This document shows positions 22,850-33,778 of a DNA stretch of 64,000 nt, piece by piece. The notes under the pieces are model-generated. The model had not been told where the DNA came from, searched no databases, and saw nothing but the letters and a program-made list of their open reading frames with translations. Made by a program: the position numbers and the translations under genes. The DNA lies in assembly GCF_949987535.1 (NCBI RefSeq), contig NC_080080.1, forward strand, positions 65,563,006 through 65,627,005, read 5' to 3'. The DNA is from Balaenoptera acutorostrata (taxonomy: Eukaryota > Chordata > Mammalia > Artiodactyla > Balaenopteridae). Numbering within the stretch: position 1 is the stretch's first letter; each line of letters starts with the position of its first letter.

Positions 22850-23072
22850 TGGCACACGCAGGCACTTTTGCTTATAATGCCCCTTCCTCCCTGACTTCCA
22901 GCTCAAAAGTCTCTTCCACTGAGAAGCGTTCCTTGATCTCTCATAGGCCACACCTACTGAAATTGTTTGTCTCCCACCTGACTGTGTACTCCCTGAGTGC
23001 GGGGAGCGTACCTTATTCGGCCATGTGTCACCAGCATCTAGCACTGAGTGCTTGGCAACTATGTATAAATAA
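22850..23072 (+). mobile_element. L2 LINE 3' end, sense
   Basis: Contains 'ccttcctccctgacttccag', 'gtgtactccctgagtgcggg' and 'accagcatctagcactgagt', in L2 3' order. Confidence 0.7.
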
Positions 23073-24125
23073 AAAACAAGAAAGGACTGAGTCTGAGGTA
23101 GATATATAGAGCCTGTCTTTTAAAGTGATATGACTAGTGAAGTTTCTACCCTTCTATTCAAAGTCTTAATCATGATTATGAATACTTTCTAATCCCTTAA
23201 ATAACCTTGCAGGTAGTTTACCAACCAGCATAATGCCTAAATGTTATCAGGGTCAAACTATGTTTGTTGTTTGAGTAACTTTCCTTTTTGGGCAACCTAT
23301 TATTGGTTTATAGGTACTCTACTTACTTTAGAAATTAGAAATTTCCTAGGACATAGCTCTGCCTCTTCTTCATTCACTAATCTTGTCACATTCCCTGAAT
23401 CTTTTCTAATTCAATACTCAAGACTTTGCTTGATAATAGTTTGTTCTCTGTCTCCTTTGTTTTTCTCCTCTGAAACTCCTATTATATAGACATTGAATTT
23501 CTCATCCTGTCCTCCATATCTTTTATCTTTTCTGTCATAGTTTTGCCTGCTTTATCTCTCTGCTCCATGTTCTAGGAGAATTTTTCAGGTTAGTATTGTT
23601 ATTCACTAATTGTTCTTTTTCATATCCATTCTGATGTTTACTGCCTCTTCATGTAATATTTATTAAAGCAAATGGTTGAAGAACCTGATAAAGCAGTTAA
23701 TGACACAAAGAGTCTAATTATTAACCATTTCGTGTACCCATGTACCTATTACCTTCTCCTCCATCCTGTGGATGACCATCTGAGATTTCAAGAAAATATT
23801 TTAAGTCAATTCGGCCATGAAACAGCACTTCTTTTTATTTTGTATTGGGTACTGAATCCAATTGCATTTACTAAAGCATCGATTACTTACCTTGGTTTGT
23901 ACCTTGCACTCTTCCAGGTGTTGTGGGAATACAAAAAATATATAGCATTATTTATGAGGTAGCTGATGATCTTTCATCTTTAAATTTTACACTAAAATGT
24001 AAGATCATACTTAGGATTTGGGCAGCCTAAGATATGCTTCATGATGGATACATGTCCATAGAGACTGCTGGAAGCAAATGAATCTGCTGTCTTTTTAGGA
24101 TGATGACATTTGCGGTGGAACAGAA
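23073..24125. other. Non-coding stretch, possible old LINE debris
   Basis: The pyrimidine-rich part at 23340-23660 looks like heavily mutated antisense LINE sequence, but I cannot name it. A 96-codon frame (23672-23962, plus) has no recognisable domain. Confidence 0.35.
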
Positions 24126-24134
24126 GCAAAGGCA

Positions 24135-24310
24135 AGCGATCTGAACCTAAAGTTAGAGCCCAGCTGGAGTGCTGCCTTTGCCTCTTACTGGCTGGGTGGC
24201 CTCATTTTACCTGCTTATGAAACAGAGAGCGTAATGCTGACCTAATTGGGTGCTTTTGAAAATTAAACAAGGTGGCACACGCTTCAAAGTAATTTGTGAT
24301 CTAAGAAGTG
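24135..24310 (+). mobile_element. MIR SINE, sense
   Basis: MIR core order is visible: 'gcctttgcctcttactggct', 'gggtggcctcattttacctg' and 'cttttgaaaattaaacaa'. Confidence 0.65.
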
Positions 24311-24535
24311 CATTCTGTAATCTTTTCTCAATAGAATTCCCCCTTCCTCTTTTAACCCCCCAAATTAGCATGTATGAAGTATTCTAAGTTTGAAACAGGA
24401 AAAAAAAGAACCCAGATATCTTCTTCTTCAGAGTGTCAACCCGAAGACCAAATTAAACTTCTCTGCTTGGAAATAACTCTTTACAATATAAATCAACAAA
24501 TATACACTATAAGCTGGACACATCTGCCAGGCACA

Positions 24536-24749
24536 TGTAGTTTTCTTTAAAGGGCCAGATGGTGCAGATTTTAGGTTTTGTGGGCCGTACAGTCTCTGTC
24601 GGGACTATTCACCTTTGCTGTTATAGCACGAAAGTGGTCACAGATGATATATAAACATATGGGTTTGACTGTGCTCAAATAAAACTTTATTTACAAAAAT
24701 AGGTGGTAGGGCAGATGTGGCTGGTGGGACATAGCTTGCTGACTCCTAA
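24536..24749. mobile_element. hAT-type MITE ('cagcaaac... aaagggccaga' family)
   Basis: The text 'ttctttaaagggccagatgg', 'gggccgtacagtctctgtcg', 'caaataaaactttatttaca' and 'agcttgctgactcc' follows an abundant non-autonomous hAT-Charlie family. A complete relative lies at 47520-47829. Ends are worn. Confidence 0.7.
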
Positions 24750-25076
24750 GCAATATTGAGATGAAGAAGACAAAGTCCGTGACCTCATGAAGCTTATATT
24801 CTAATGGGGACAATAATCAATCAACAAATAAACAAACAAAAATACACCATGAAATGGCAGATGGTATTAAAGGGCCACAAAGAACAAGAAAAGCAGGACA
24901 AGACAATCAAGAGTAATGGTCAGTGGCAGGGGGGAGTTACTATTTTAGATAGGGCAGTCAGAGAAAGTCTCTGAAAAATTATTACTTGAGAAGAAACAGA
25001 TAAAGTGAAGGAGCAATGCCATGTCTACAAGGTGAAAAAAGATTCAAGGAAAAAACTGCAGATGTAAAAGCTGTTA
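24750..25076 (+). mobile_element. Ancient LINE-like element, part before a MaLR LTR
   Basis: Phrases 'cctcatgaagcttatattct', 'caatcaatcaacaaataaac' and 'gatagggcagtcagagaaag' match the same old element seen at 4565-5965. It resumes at 25537. Confidence 0.55.
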
Positions 25077-25536
25077 TGTAGTATAGTGGTTTGAATAGTG
25101 GCTCTCCAAATGGTATGTCCACCAGGAACCTTGGCATATGACCTTACTTGGAATAAGGGTCTTTGCAGATGAAAGTAAGCAAGGGATCTTGAGATTATCC
25201 TGGGTTAGGGTGGGTCCTAAATCCGATGACAAGTCCTTAAAGAGAAGAAAAGGGGAAACAGACACAAGAGAAGAGTGGAAACGGCCAAGAGAAGACAGAG
25301 GCAGAGACTGGAGTTATGCAGCTGTAAGCCAAGGGATGCCAGGATTGCCAACATTCACCAGAAGCTGGGAGAGAGGCATGGAATGAATTCTCCCTCATCA
25401 CCTCCAGAAGGCACAACTCTGCTGACATCTTGATTTCAGATTTCTTGCCTCCACAACTGTGAGAGAACAAATTTCTGTTATTTTAAGCCACCCATTTTGC
25501 GGTGATTTGTTAAGGCAGCCCTAGGAAACTAATGCA
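25077..25536 (+). mobile_element. MaLR (MLT1-type) solo LTR
   Basis: The LTR text reads 'tggtttgaatagtggctctc', 'gaccttacttggaataaggg', 'gatgccaggattgccaacat', 'cttgcctccacaactgtgag' and ends 'ggcagccctaggaaactaat'. Length is about 460 bp. It sits inside the ancient LINE-like element. The left border is uncertain by a few bases, and I could not confirm the target duplication. Confidence 0.85.
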
Positions 25537-26400
25537 GATGGAAATACTCCTGGTATGTTCCAGGAACAGCAAAACCAGTGTGGCTAGAGCCAAGAGGGCA
25601 GAGACAAAAGAGGTAATCAGTTGGAGGAAAGATTGAAGAAAAGATCTGTAGTCCATGGAAGGGAGTTGGAATTTTATTTTGAGTGTAAATGGAAGCTACT
25701 GGAAGGTTCTGAAGAGGGGAGGGACATGATTTGATGTCTGATTTTAAAAAGATCATTCTAGATGCTCTGTGAACAAATGACTGTAGTAGGAGGGCCAGAG
25801 AGGAAGCAGGATAGTTAGACAGCTCTTGCAGTAGCCTAGACATCAGATGACGGTTGCCTGACTCAGGGCTGCCACACAAGATTCTGCAGGTTTTGTACAG
25901 CCCAACCCCATGGGTGCCATTCACAGTGCAAACATCATGGACCTATATTTGCTATAATAGCTTTCCCGCAGACAGGGGAAGATGTTTCTTGTTTGGAGAA
26001 AAAAAGGTACAGAACAGCAATATTCCAACAGATGGTTGTGTCTTGAGAAAGGGATGCCTTTTAAAAAATCTGCACAAGGGCTAATGATGCTAGGTCCTTG
26101 GGCTAGTGGTGAGAAGGTACCGAGAAGAGGTCAAAGTCGATTATGGAGGTAGGACTGATGGACTTGCTGCCGTTGGGAGTGAGAGAGAGAAGAATCAAGG
26201 ATGACACGTTACTGTTTTGATTTGAATCACTGGGTGATATTATTTACTGAGATGGGGCCAAAGGGGTAATGCCCATCTGGTGTGTTTGTGTGGCGGTAGC
26301 CCTGGACTCAAGGGTTACTTCTTTCCTGTTGCCTTTGGGATGTCTGTTACACATCCAAGTAGAGAGCTTGAGCAGAAAGTTGCCTATCCTAAATTAGGGG
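25537..26400 (+). mobile_element. Ancient LINE-like element, part after the MaLR LTR
   Basis: This continues the interrupted element with 'accagtgtggctagagccaa', 'gattttaaaaagatcattct', 'gcagtagcctagacatcaga', 'ttactgagatggggccaaag' and 'acatccaagtagagagctt'. Pieces and order agree with 5425-5965. Confidence 0.55.
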
Positions 26401-27555
26401 TTAATTTCTGATCAACTCTTTTCTAGCATTATTATATCTTAAAATAAGGTAATAAATCATTATTACATTTCCCTCTAATAGCGTAAGGTTGATTGGGTGG
26501 CCTGGATGTGGATCTAGTGCCTAAATTAAAAATAAAAGCATTTTTCAAAAGGTGCTTGGAATTGACTATGATTATCTAGTAAAATTTATAGTGGATGAAC
26601 CCACATCTGGGCCTAGAGCCAAGTCACTGCTGAGCCTTTTATCACTGGTTTGTGTGGCTCAGGGCTGCTTTCATTGACTTTGGGGGTTAGAAAGTCTCTG
26701 TGGATGTTACTGTCAAGTAATCTTTAACAGTAGGGGTTTAATGAGTTGTTTCAGTGTTGGATGGTAAGTACTTCAAATCCATAATTCCACTTCACGCTGC
26801 CTTTGTTATCCAACACCATCTTCATTGAAATGTAACTTTTGAAAGAATTCCCAAGAGAAAATTCTTTACTATTCCTTTGCCCAAATAGCCTCCCTGAGAA
26901 ATTATTTACTTATGGAAATGATGACTTAAATCAACTGTAGGTCAAATCGGCTATTAATAGAAACTTTTTAATATAGTTATTTTTATAAGGCTTGTAGAAA
27001 ATGAAACATGATGCATAGCTGTCTCATGGGAAAAATCTGAACCTGTTTCTACTGAAGGAAAAGCATGAGGCTCATGCTTTGTCTTTTCCTCATTCCCTAG
27101 ACTCTCTTAGCCGAAGTTTTCTCAATGAATGCTGCAGAGCCCAGGAAAAGGCATTTTTCCAATGCTTCCCACAGGTTTGTGACACAGTAATTCTAGGGTT
27201 TGGAAAATTAACGTCAGTTTTGACACCAATGCTCTCTTGAAGTTCCCAAATGTATCAGTCTATTAAATAGGCCTTGGTTGCCACAGAGTAAACATAGAAG
27301 TGTCTCTGGGGAGACTGAGTCATTTTTACTGGTGGGGAGGTGGTGGATCTCTACATCTATATCTTTACTTCTATGTTTTCATCAGAGATTAGAGACATTG
27401 ACAGGTAAATTCTTTAGAAAGTATGATAACTGTTGGCTTTCCCTTTAAAAATAAGCAGCAAAAAATACCCTATAAATCCTGAAACCGCTCTTTTTAAGCA
27501 GACCGTCACAGATACACTCACTCATCAGTGAGTTGACTAAATTGGTGACAAGACC
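26401..27555. other. Non-coding stretch, nothing recognised
   Basis: Ordinary AT-rich sequence. A perfect 10-bp inverted repeat with a 1-nt centre lies at 27060-27080. Confidence 0.5.
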
Positions 27556-27599
27556 TTGGGATGCAGGATGCCCAGGCGGCAGCAGAGGCACCTGGCTGG

Positions 27600-27760
27600 T
27601 GGTGATCCCAGGCTCAACAAAGATTGTCAACACGAGTTTGAGCAAAAGTTACATAACCTCGCTGAACCTCAGTTTCCTCAGCAGTAAAACGGAGACTGTT
27701 GTAAAGATTAAATGAGAAAATGTAGTGAAAGTGCCTAACTCAAAGCCAGAGCTCTTCCAG
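27600..27760 (+). mobile_element. MIR SINE, sense
   Basis: 'gagcaaaagttacataacct', 'gaacctcagtttcctcagca' and 'gattaaatgagaaaatgtag' are MIR core blocks in order. Confidence 0.7.
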
Positions 27761-28291
27761 AGTCATTTCCTGTCTCCTTTTGTTCTAAGTAAGAGCAAGT
27801 GGGCAGGAAGAGAGCTATTAGAAAAAGGCGGCCACTAAGTGGGAGCTAGAGAATAATACTGAGGCATCCAGCAGATTGAAATCCCAGGTTTGGATTTTAG
27901 AAAAGGGCCTAAGGTAACCAAGAAACCTGGAATCACTGGTTGAATGGACTTGTGAAAATAAAAGCAGGCTATATACAAAAGTGACTTATAGGCAGAAGTT
28001 ATAAAATAGCTACAGGATATCACCTATCTGTTCCTCCTCCCCCACAAAAAATAATTTTATTTAAGGAATTAAATATGTATGTGACTGAGGCAGGAGACAG
28101 ATGGGCCCCAGGCTGAACAGTTTCTCCCCTGTGGACAGAAACTCCATAACAGCAGAAACGCCACAAAAGCAGGATGATGGAGGAGGCTGGACCCTGCCCA
28201 GATAAAAGACCACATATTCCTCATTCTAGAAGTCAAGGAGACTTCCCGGACTACACATGCACAGAAAGGCTCCTTGGAGGTCAAAAGGGAG

Positions 28292-28301
28292 GGGGGGGGG
28301 G
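28292..28301. repeat. Poly-G run in LTR
   Basis: About ten consecutive G lie inside the LTR U3/R part. Confidence 0.85.
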
Positions 28302-28630
28302 TCACCCCATAGTAAGTGACGTCAACTACCCATAGGCCTCTTCGCTAGAATCCATGTTGGCTAAGAGATGCACATGCACACAGGGGAGGACCCTGAGATA
28401 CACCAAATACAGACTCAGAACCAGGCAAAGATCGGTCAAAGGAAACCCGGAAGAAATGCCCCATGAAAGTGATTCAAACTGCTCTCTGAGCCCGCCCATG
28501 TGTCTATCCACACGTACTGCACTCTTTTTCCTCCTAATAAACCCTTCAACTTGCTTCACTACTTTCCGTCTCTATGTGGAAATTGATTTCTTCATAGCTG
28601 ACAGGCCACAGCCCTGTGACTGGCCACTGG

Positions 28631-28701
28631 TCCCCGGCGGTCTGGTGGTTAGGATTCACTGCTCTCACTGCTGCTGCCTGACCTCAATCTCCGGCCAGGA
28701 A
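28631..28701 (+). other. tRNA-Glu(CTC)-like segment inside the LTR U5
   Basis: The stretch starts 'tccccggcggtctggtggtt' and continues 'aggattcactgctctcactg', which follows the 5' half of mammalian tRNA-Glu with the CTC anticodon. The 3' half 'gacctcaatctccggccagg' is a decayed T arm and acceptor end. It is not a working tRNA gene, because the B box and several stems are broken. It lies about 90 bp after the LTR polyadenylation signal. Confidence 0.65.
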
Positions 28702-28753
28702 GCGAAATCCTGCTTCAAGCTGCTGCAGGCGGAGGCCACCGGAGATCAGTGAC

Positions 28754-30440
28754 TACTTTGGTTTAAGGATTTCTAGGTATTGTTTTTCCTTTTAATTACT
28801 CCTTACTAATTTATGATCCACAGCAACGTGAAATGGGTTGGCACCCTGGACCACTCACCTAGTCCCTGCTTCTAGGTTCACTGCCTTCTCATTGTCAACA
28901 GATCAAGAACAGACTTACCACTATGGGAGGAACCACCTGTTGAGTGAGATGCAGATGTCATTCCTTCAGTTGCAATTGAATGATCTGCCCCATTGGAGGC
29001 ATTCCAAGTGGCTCTATTAACCACTTTATTGGATGTCATATTCGGAATTGTTCAGAATCCCCACAAGGAAGAAAAGATCACTGTGCTTAGAGGTTTGCTA
29101 AGATTCTAATGGGATCTAGTCCACGGCAGAGGCTTGGGAAGATTTTCATAGTGGTACGCTGCTGCGTGACCCATTTGACCTCACATCTCCATCACTGAAG
29201 CGTCTATTCTCATTGATGATTAGTGGGAAATATGGCTTTTAAAGGGCCCATGACTCATCTTTCAGTCTCCCTGTTGCAAAGTGAATGATATCAAATCCTT
29301 TAAGTGAACAGAGGTGGTGTTCCAGTGTCTCCCTCAGAAACGTTTAGAACAAGACAAGCAACAGACTCTCAGTGATGAATAACTTAAAAACAGAAATCCA
29401 TACCCATAAATCCAGCATGGTATAGTTCTGGAAACTATGGGTGAGAAGATTTCAAAATAAACACAATTTGTTCCATTCTGTAAAATACAGAGGAATAATA
29501 GGAAAAATATAATCTTAGGCTGTCAGATTTAATGAAAATCCCTTCTTTTAAAAGTAGACAAGAAAAATGTCTTTAAGTGAAAAACACAGCAAACATAGTT
29601 TTGTATTGTGCACATTTCTGTAAAGACAAGAAAAGTATACAGAGAAAGAAAAAAATAAATTTAAAACACTTTGCACAATGTAAAATTCCATAGGAGAGAC
29701 AATGTCAAGTTAATTTAGTAGCAAACATATTTCTTATGAAGTGAATGCCTATTATAAAGACATTTTCTATTGGTTCTTAGGTATTACTACGTGGTCTGGT
29801 GAGTAATACAGTCCTCTATTTGCTTATAAAAGCTATTTAGACAGGTGTCATTTCTGAATCCGCAATTTCTCTCTCCTTTTCTGATGTGCATTATTCCATA
29901 CACATTTCTCTAAATAGACTAAAAAATCTTACGTCCTACTTAACCAGGAGAATTCTGGCTTGTGAACTAAAAGTAGATGGAAACTGAATATATTAACGAA
30001 CACCCACTCATTAATATTAATTTGTTAATATTTTACTCAAACTCTGACTTTCTATTATCTGAAAAAATATATATAAAACATGCACCATGCAACAGGAATT
30101 ACTGAAATTTCTAATGCATCTGATGCAAAAATACTACTGTGCAGTTTAAAAGATGAACCTTATTCCTTTTATCCTAAAGTAAACCACTGATATCTTCTCC
30201 CAAACACAAGCAACCATCAGCAAAGTGTTTACCAAAGGACAGGTCAACCTTACTCATGATTCTCATATCTTATGTGACACTGAAGAACTAAAGTGGGGCT
30301 TAAAATCAGGCTTTGTGTTGCTCCCTCCGAATCAGATACTATATTCTTTTCTGTGGAGACATGACATCTTTTCTGCAGAGACATAGCATCATGAGTGCTG
30401 TGAACTACAAAACCCTTGGGCAGGAACATTCCATTCAAAC
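28754..30440. other. Non-coding stretch, nothing recognised
   Basis: AT-rich sequence, increasingly so from 29400 on. No gene, RNA or repeat is supported. Confidence 0.5.
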
Positions 30441-30448
30441 TCCTGCAC

Positions 30449-31516
30449 TAAGACACGTGGCCAAACTGGAGTGTGGCTTCTCCCAGTGTGGCTCAAGATG
30501 GCATCCCTGGATGACCCGGATCACTTGTAACTTCCCGCCTGGAAAAGCTCACGGCTATCAAGAGGATTTACTGTTTCTGCTAGCAACAACCTGAAGATAA
30601 GCCCCTGACCTCCCTTTCTCAGAGCATTTATTAAAAAGGACTTAGAGTTGTGAATCCTTCCTCGGTTCCTTTGAGATGCAGATGTACCTTCTACAACTCA
30701 AGACCATCTTTCTCTCCAGGACCTGGATTCCATGAATGGATAAAGAAGATGTGGCACATATATACAATGGAATATTACTCAGCCATAAAAAGAAATGAAA
30801 TGGAGGTATTTGTAATGAGGTGGATGGAGTTAGAGTCTGTCATACAGAGTGAAGTAAGTCAGAAAGAGAAAAACAAATACAGTATGCTAACACATATATA
30901 CGGAATCTAAGGAAAAAAAAAAAAAAAGGCCATGAAGAACCTAGTGGCAAGACGGGAATAAAGACACAGACCTACTAGAGAATGGACTTGAGGATATGGG
31001 GAGGGGGTGGGGTGAGATGTGACAGGGTGAGAGAGTGTCATGGACATATATACACTACCAAATGTAAAATAGATAGCTAGTGGGAAGCAGCCGCATAGCA
31101 CAGGGAGATCAGCTCGGTGCTTTGTGACCACCTAGAGGGGTGGGATGGGGAGGGTGGGAGGGAGGGAGATGCAAGAGGGAAGAGAAATGGGAACATATTG
31201 TATATGTATAACTGATTCACTTTGTTATAAAGCAGAAGCTAACACACCATTGTAAGGCAATTATACTTCAATAAAGATGTTTAAAAAAAAATGTAATCAT
31301 TAGGAGGGCTGGGACCTTGGTCCCCGTGGGAGAACAGAATCCTAACTCTGACTCTCCTGGAGCCCCGGCTTGTTCCCTCATTCTCCCTTTAAAATGCCCA
31401 GTTACCTCTATGCATTTCGCAATTCGAAATGGAGCTCGGCTTTTTCCCCTACGGCCAGCAGTTAATAAATAAGATCTGTTTACACCATTGTAACCCTTGT
31501 CCAGCTTTGTCTGACA
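30449..31516 (+). mobile_element. Probable ERV class I-like LTR, split by an L1 3' end
   Basis: The left part (30449-~30734) and right part (~31290-31516) look like one LTR. The right part has an AATAAA (31464-31469) followed by a U5-like 'gtaacccttgtccagctttg' and the end 'ctgaca'. A 4-bp GCAC at 30445-30448 and again at 31517-31520 may be the target duplication. The left border is weak because the first bases read TA rather than TG. Confidence 0.45.
30735..31289 (+). mobile_element. L1 LINE 3' end with the last part of ORF2
   Basis: It starts in the ORF2 C-terminus ('[20 protein letters not shown]' is readable from about 30737), then has the 3' UTR with 'gaggatatggggagggggtg', 'ttgtatatgtataactgatt' and 'acttcaataaagatg', and an A-rich tail. 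It is a 5'-truncated copy inside an LTR. The 86-codon frame at 30650-30910 is this ORF2 tail fused to flanking LTR sequence. Confidence 0.9.
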
Positions 31517-31520
31517 GCAC

Positions 31521-32455
31521 CAAGCCCTTGCTTTTTCACTGAAATATATAATTTCATTGAAATGTCATTGAAGATATCGTTGGGTAAGTAGCCAAAGGAA
31601 CTGTAAAAAATGTGTGTGCTTTTTAAAGCAAATTGAAGACTAGCGTGTTTGCTGATACTGAATTGATTTTTAAAATTCTCTTAATTTCCTCGGCACTGAA
31701 AAAGTTCTCACAAACTCGAGGAGGAATGCAATTTTTTAAAAAGAGGAAAAGCAGAGTTACAAAGGACCCAAACAATTAAGAATCCAAATAGGAGGAATTC
31801 ATCCAGAAATGGCAACATGGCTAGTAGAGGGAAAGCCGTTTCCTCGTGTTCCTCTCCATCAGTAGATAATGCTGGGTCAGGAGGCAGAGTCAGCGTTCGT
31901 AACAGAGTTTGCTTTGTCACCATAGGTTTTTATTTTAAGACATGGAAGATTCTCTTCATGCTGCCAGCCCCTCACGTATCCTGCCAAGCCCCCTGCTGCA
32001 GAGAAGGACAAGGCGAGCATGTGTTTTCAGATGCAGGGCGAGTAGGGGAATCGTGGGATCCATTTTTAGCTCTTCCTTGTATTTACTGAGTGATCTTGAG
32101 GTTACTCAACTTCCTTTTATTTTGGAACGTCAGCCAAGAAAATAGAATCATTATAACTTTTCTTAGAAGATTTCAAATGCTTTCTTATAAAAATGTATTA
32201 TTATTTTTGTGGCTCTGCAATCTTTCTCAGAATTGCAAAATCTCTATCAGGAATTGCTGAGAGCTGTGGTAAATAGAAGAAGATGCCGTTTCCCAACTCT
32301 TGGACTAATTTTAAAAAGTTAGGAAAGGTATATCCCCCAAACCATAGATTATTAAATGGGTGCTTGGTCCCCTCCTTAAATTTTCTCCCTCTGTCTGCAA
32401 TTCCCTCAGGACTTGGAGAATCACACTGTCAAGTTACAGGGAAACCATGTCAGAA
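31521..32455. other. Non-coding stretch, nothing recognised
   Basis: Overlapping short frames at 31817-32145 have no domain. I see no repeat that I can name. Confidence 0.5.
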
Positions 32456-32461
32456 TGACCT

Positions 32462-32673
32462 TAAAAAAAAAAAAACTGTGGTGAAATGGACATAACATAA
32501 AATTTACCACCTTAACCATTTTTAAGTGTACAATTCAGTGGCATTAAGTACATTCACATTGTTGTACAACCATCACCACTACCCATTTCTGGAACGTTGC
32601 CATTGTCCCAGTCTGAAACTCCATCCCCATTCAACACTAACTCCCATTTCCCTCTCCCGCCAGCCCTTGGCAA
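32462..32673 (-). mobile_element. Old L1 LINE, antisense, left part split by an LTR
   Basis: 'ggtgaaatggacataacata', 'ccaccttaaccatttttaag' and 'gttgtacaaccatcaccact' are typical of the 3' end of old L1 read backwards. The text resumes at 33194. Confidence 0.8.
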
Positions 32674-33193
32674 TACAAGGGAGCAAAATTTGCCACCTCA
32701 AAATGTGTCTCTTTGTCAGGAGTATTAATTTAGGCTGATTATTTTTAAGAAACAGAAGACTCGGGAAGTTTTAGGCAGACTATTCCCAGAATAGAGCTAC
32801 CACCAGAGACATCTGCAAGAATATGGGCTAGGTGTGCTGTGGGACACTCCAGGCAACACCTACCTAGAAATCAGAGCCCACTCTGTTTCCCACTGCTCTG
32901 CAGGCCCAGCAAACATTTATTTACCAAACATTTGCTTTTCCTTCTTCATGTGAATTGCCTTCCCCTCCTTTGAAGTCCCAAACCACTACCCTCAACATCC
33001 TCTTTTGTTGGTATTCAAGGTAAGAGTTTCAGCCATTCTGGGGAGTTACTCAGTTTTCCTGGGTCTCTTCCACGTGTACATGTCATTAAACTTTTGTTTG
33101 ATTTCCTCCTGTTAACCTGTCTCGTGTCAGTTTAATTCTTAGACCAGCCAGAAGAACTTAGAAGGGTAGAGGGAAATTTCTTCCCTCCCGACA
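32674..33193 (+). mobile_element. Probable solo LTR, ERV class I-like
   Basis: The 520-bp insert separates two halves of an L1 text that rejoin across it. It ends 'ttccctcccgaca' and has an ATTAAA-type signal at about 33085 followed by a U5-like 'cctgtctcgtgtcagtttaa'. The target duplication seems to be 4 bp (GCAA 32670-32673, GTAA 33194-33197, one mismatch). The start has TA where an LTR normally has TG. Confidence 0.6.
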
Positions 33194-33385
33194 GTAACCA
33201 CCTTCTACCTTCCGTCTTTATGAATTTGCCTACTCAAGTTACCTCATCTGAGTGGAATGAAATCACACGATATTTGTCTTTTTGTTGTGTGGCTTATTTC
33301 TCACTCAGCATAACGTCCTCGAGGTCCATCTATGTTGTAGCATGTGTCAGAATTTCTTCCTTTCAAGGCTGATACAGAATTACTT
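33194..33385 (-). mobile_element. Old L1 LINE, antisense, right part
   Basis: 'gtaaccaccttctaccttcc', 'tatgaatttgcctactcaag' and 'gcttatttctcactcagcat' continue the old antisense L1. Confidence 0.8.
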
Positions 33386-33454
33386 TTTTTTTTTTTAAGG
33401 CAGAAGTTTAAGTTAACTTTATTAATGACAGCCTTTATTAAAACTACTCTCAAG

Positions 33455-33762
33455 GGACTTCCCTGGTGGCACAGTGGTTGGGAATCCGCCTGCCAATGCA
33501 GGGGACACGGGTTTGAGCCCTGGTCCGGGAGGATCCCACATGCTACGGAGCAACTAAGCCCGTGTGCCACAACTACTGAGCCCGCGTGCCACAACTACTG
33601 AAGCCCGCGTGCCTAGAGCCCGTGCTCCGCAACTAGTGAAGCCACCGCAATGAGAAGCCCATGCACCACGATGAAAAGTGGACCCTGCTCGCCGCAACTA
33701 GAGAAAGCCTGCGTGCAGCAACGAAGAACCAACGCAGCCAAAAAATAAATAAATAAATAAAA
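33455..33762 (+). mobile_element. CHR-like SINE with target duplication
   Basis: It starts 'ggacttccctggtggcacag' and ends with an (AAAT)n tail. The 16-bp duplication begins 'taaaactactctc' at 33439-33454 and 33763-33778, with one mismatch. Open frames 33301-33594 (minus) and 33344-33601 (plus) read through this SINE. Confidence 0.94.
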
Positions 33763-33778
33763 TAAAACTACTCTCGAG

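Larger units (their letters stand above)
28086..28748 (+). mobile_element. Solo LTR of an endogenous retrovirus, complete
   Basis: The segment starts TGAGGCAGG and ends GGAGATCA (TGA...TCA inverted ends) and is flanked by a perfect 5-bp duplication GTGAC at 28081-28085 and 28749-28753. Inside are a TATA-like GATAAAAG (28201-28208) and an AATAAA polyadenylation signal (28536-28541), placing a U3-R-U5 order on the plus strand. A tRNA-Glu-like segment sits in U5. Length is 663 bp. There is no internal viral sequence next to it, so it is a solo LTR left by recombination between two LTRs. The class is undecided; a 5-bp duplication fits several ERV groups. Confidence 0.8.

Noticed and set aside
28631..28701. 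A functional tRNA-Glu gene
   Set aside because: The T arm and B box are broken, the acceptor stem does not pair fully, and it lies inside an LTR.
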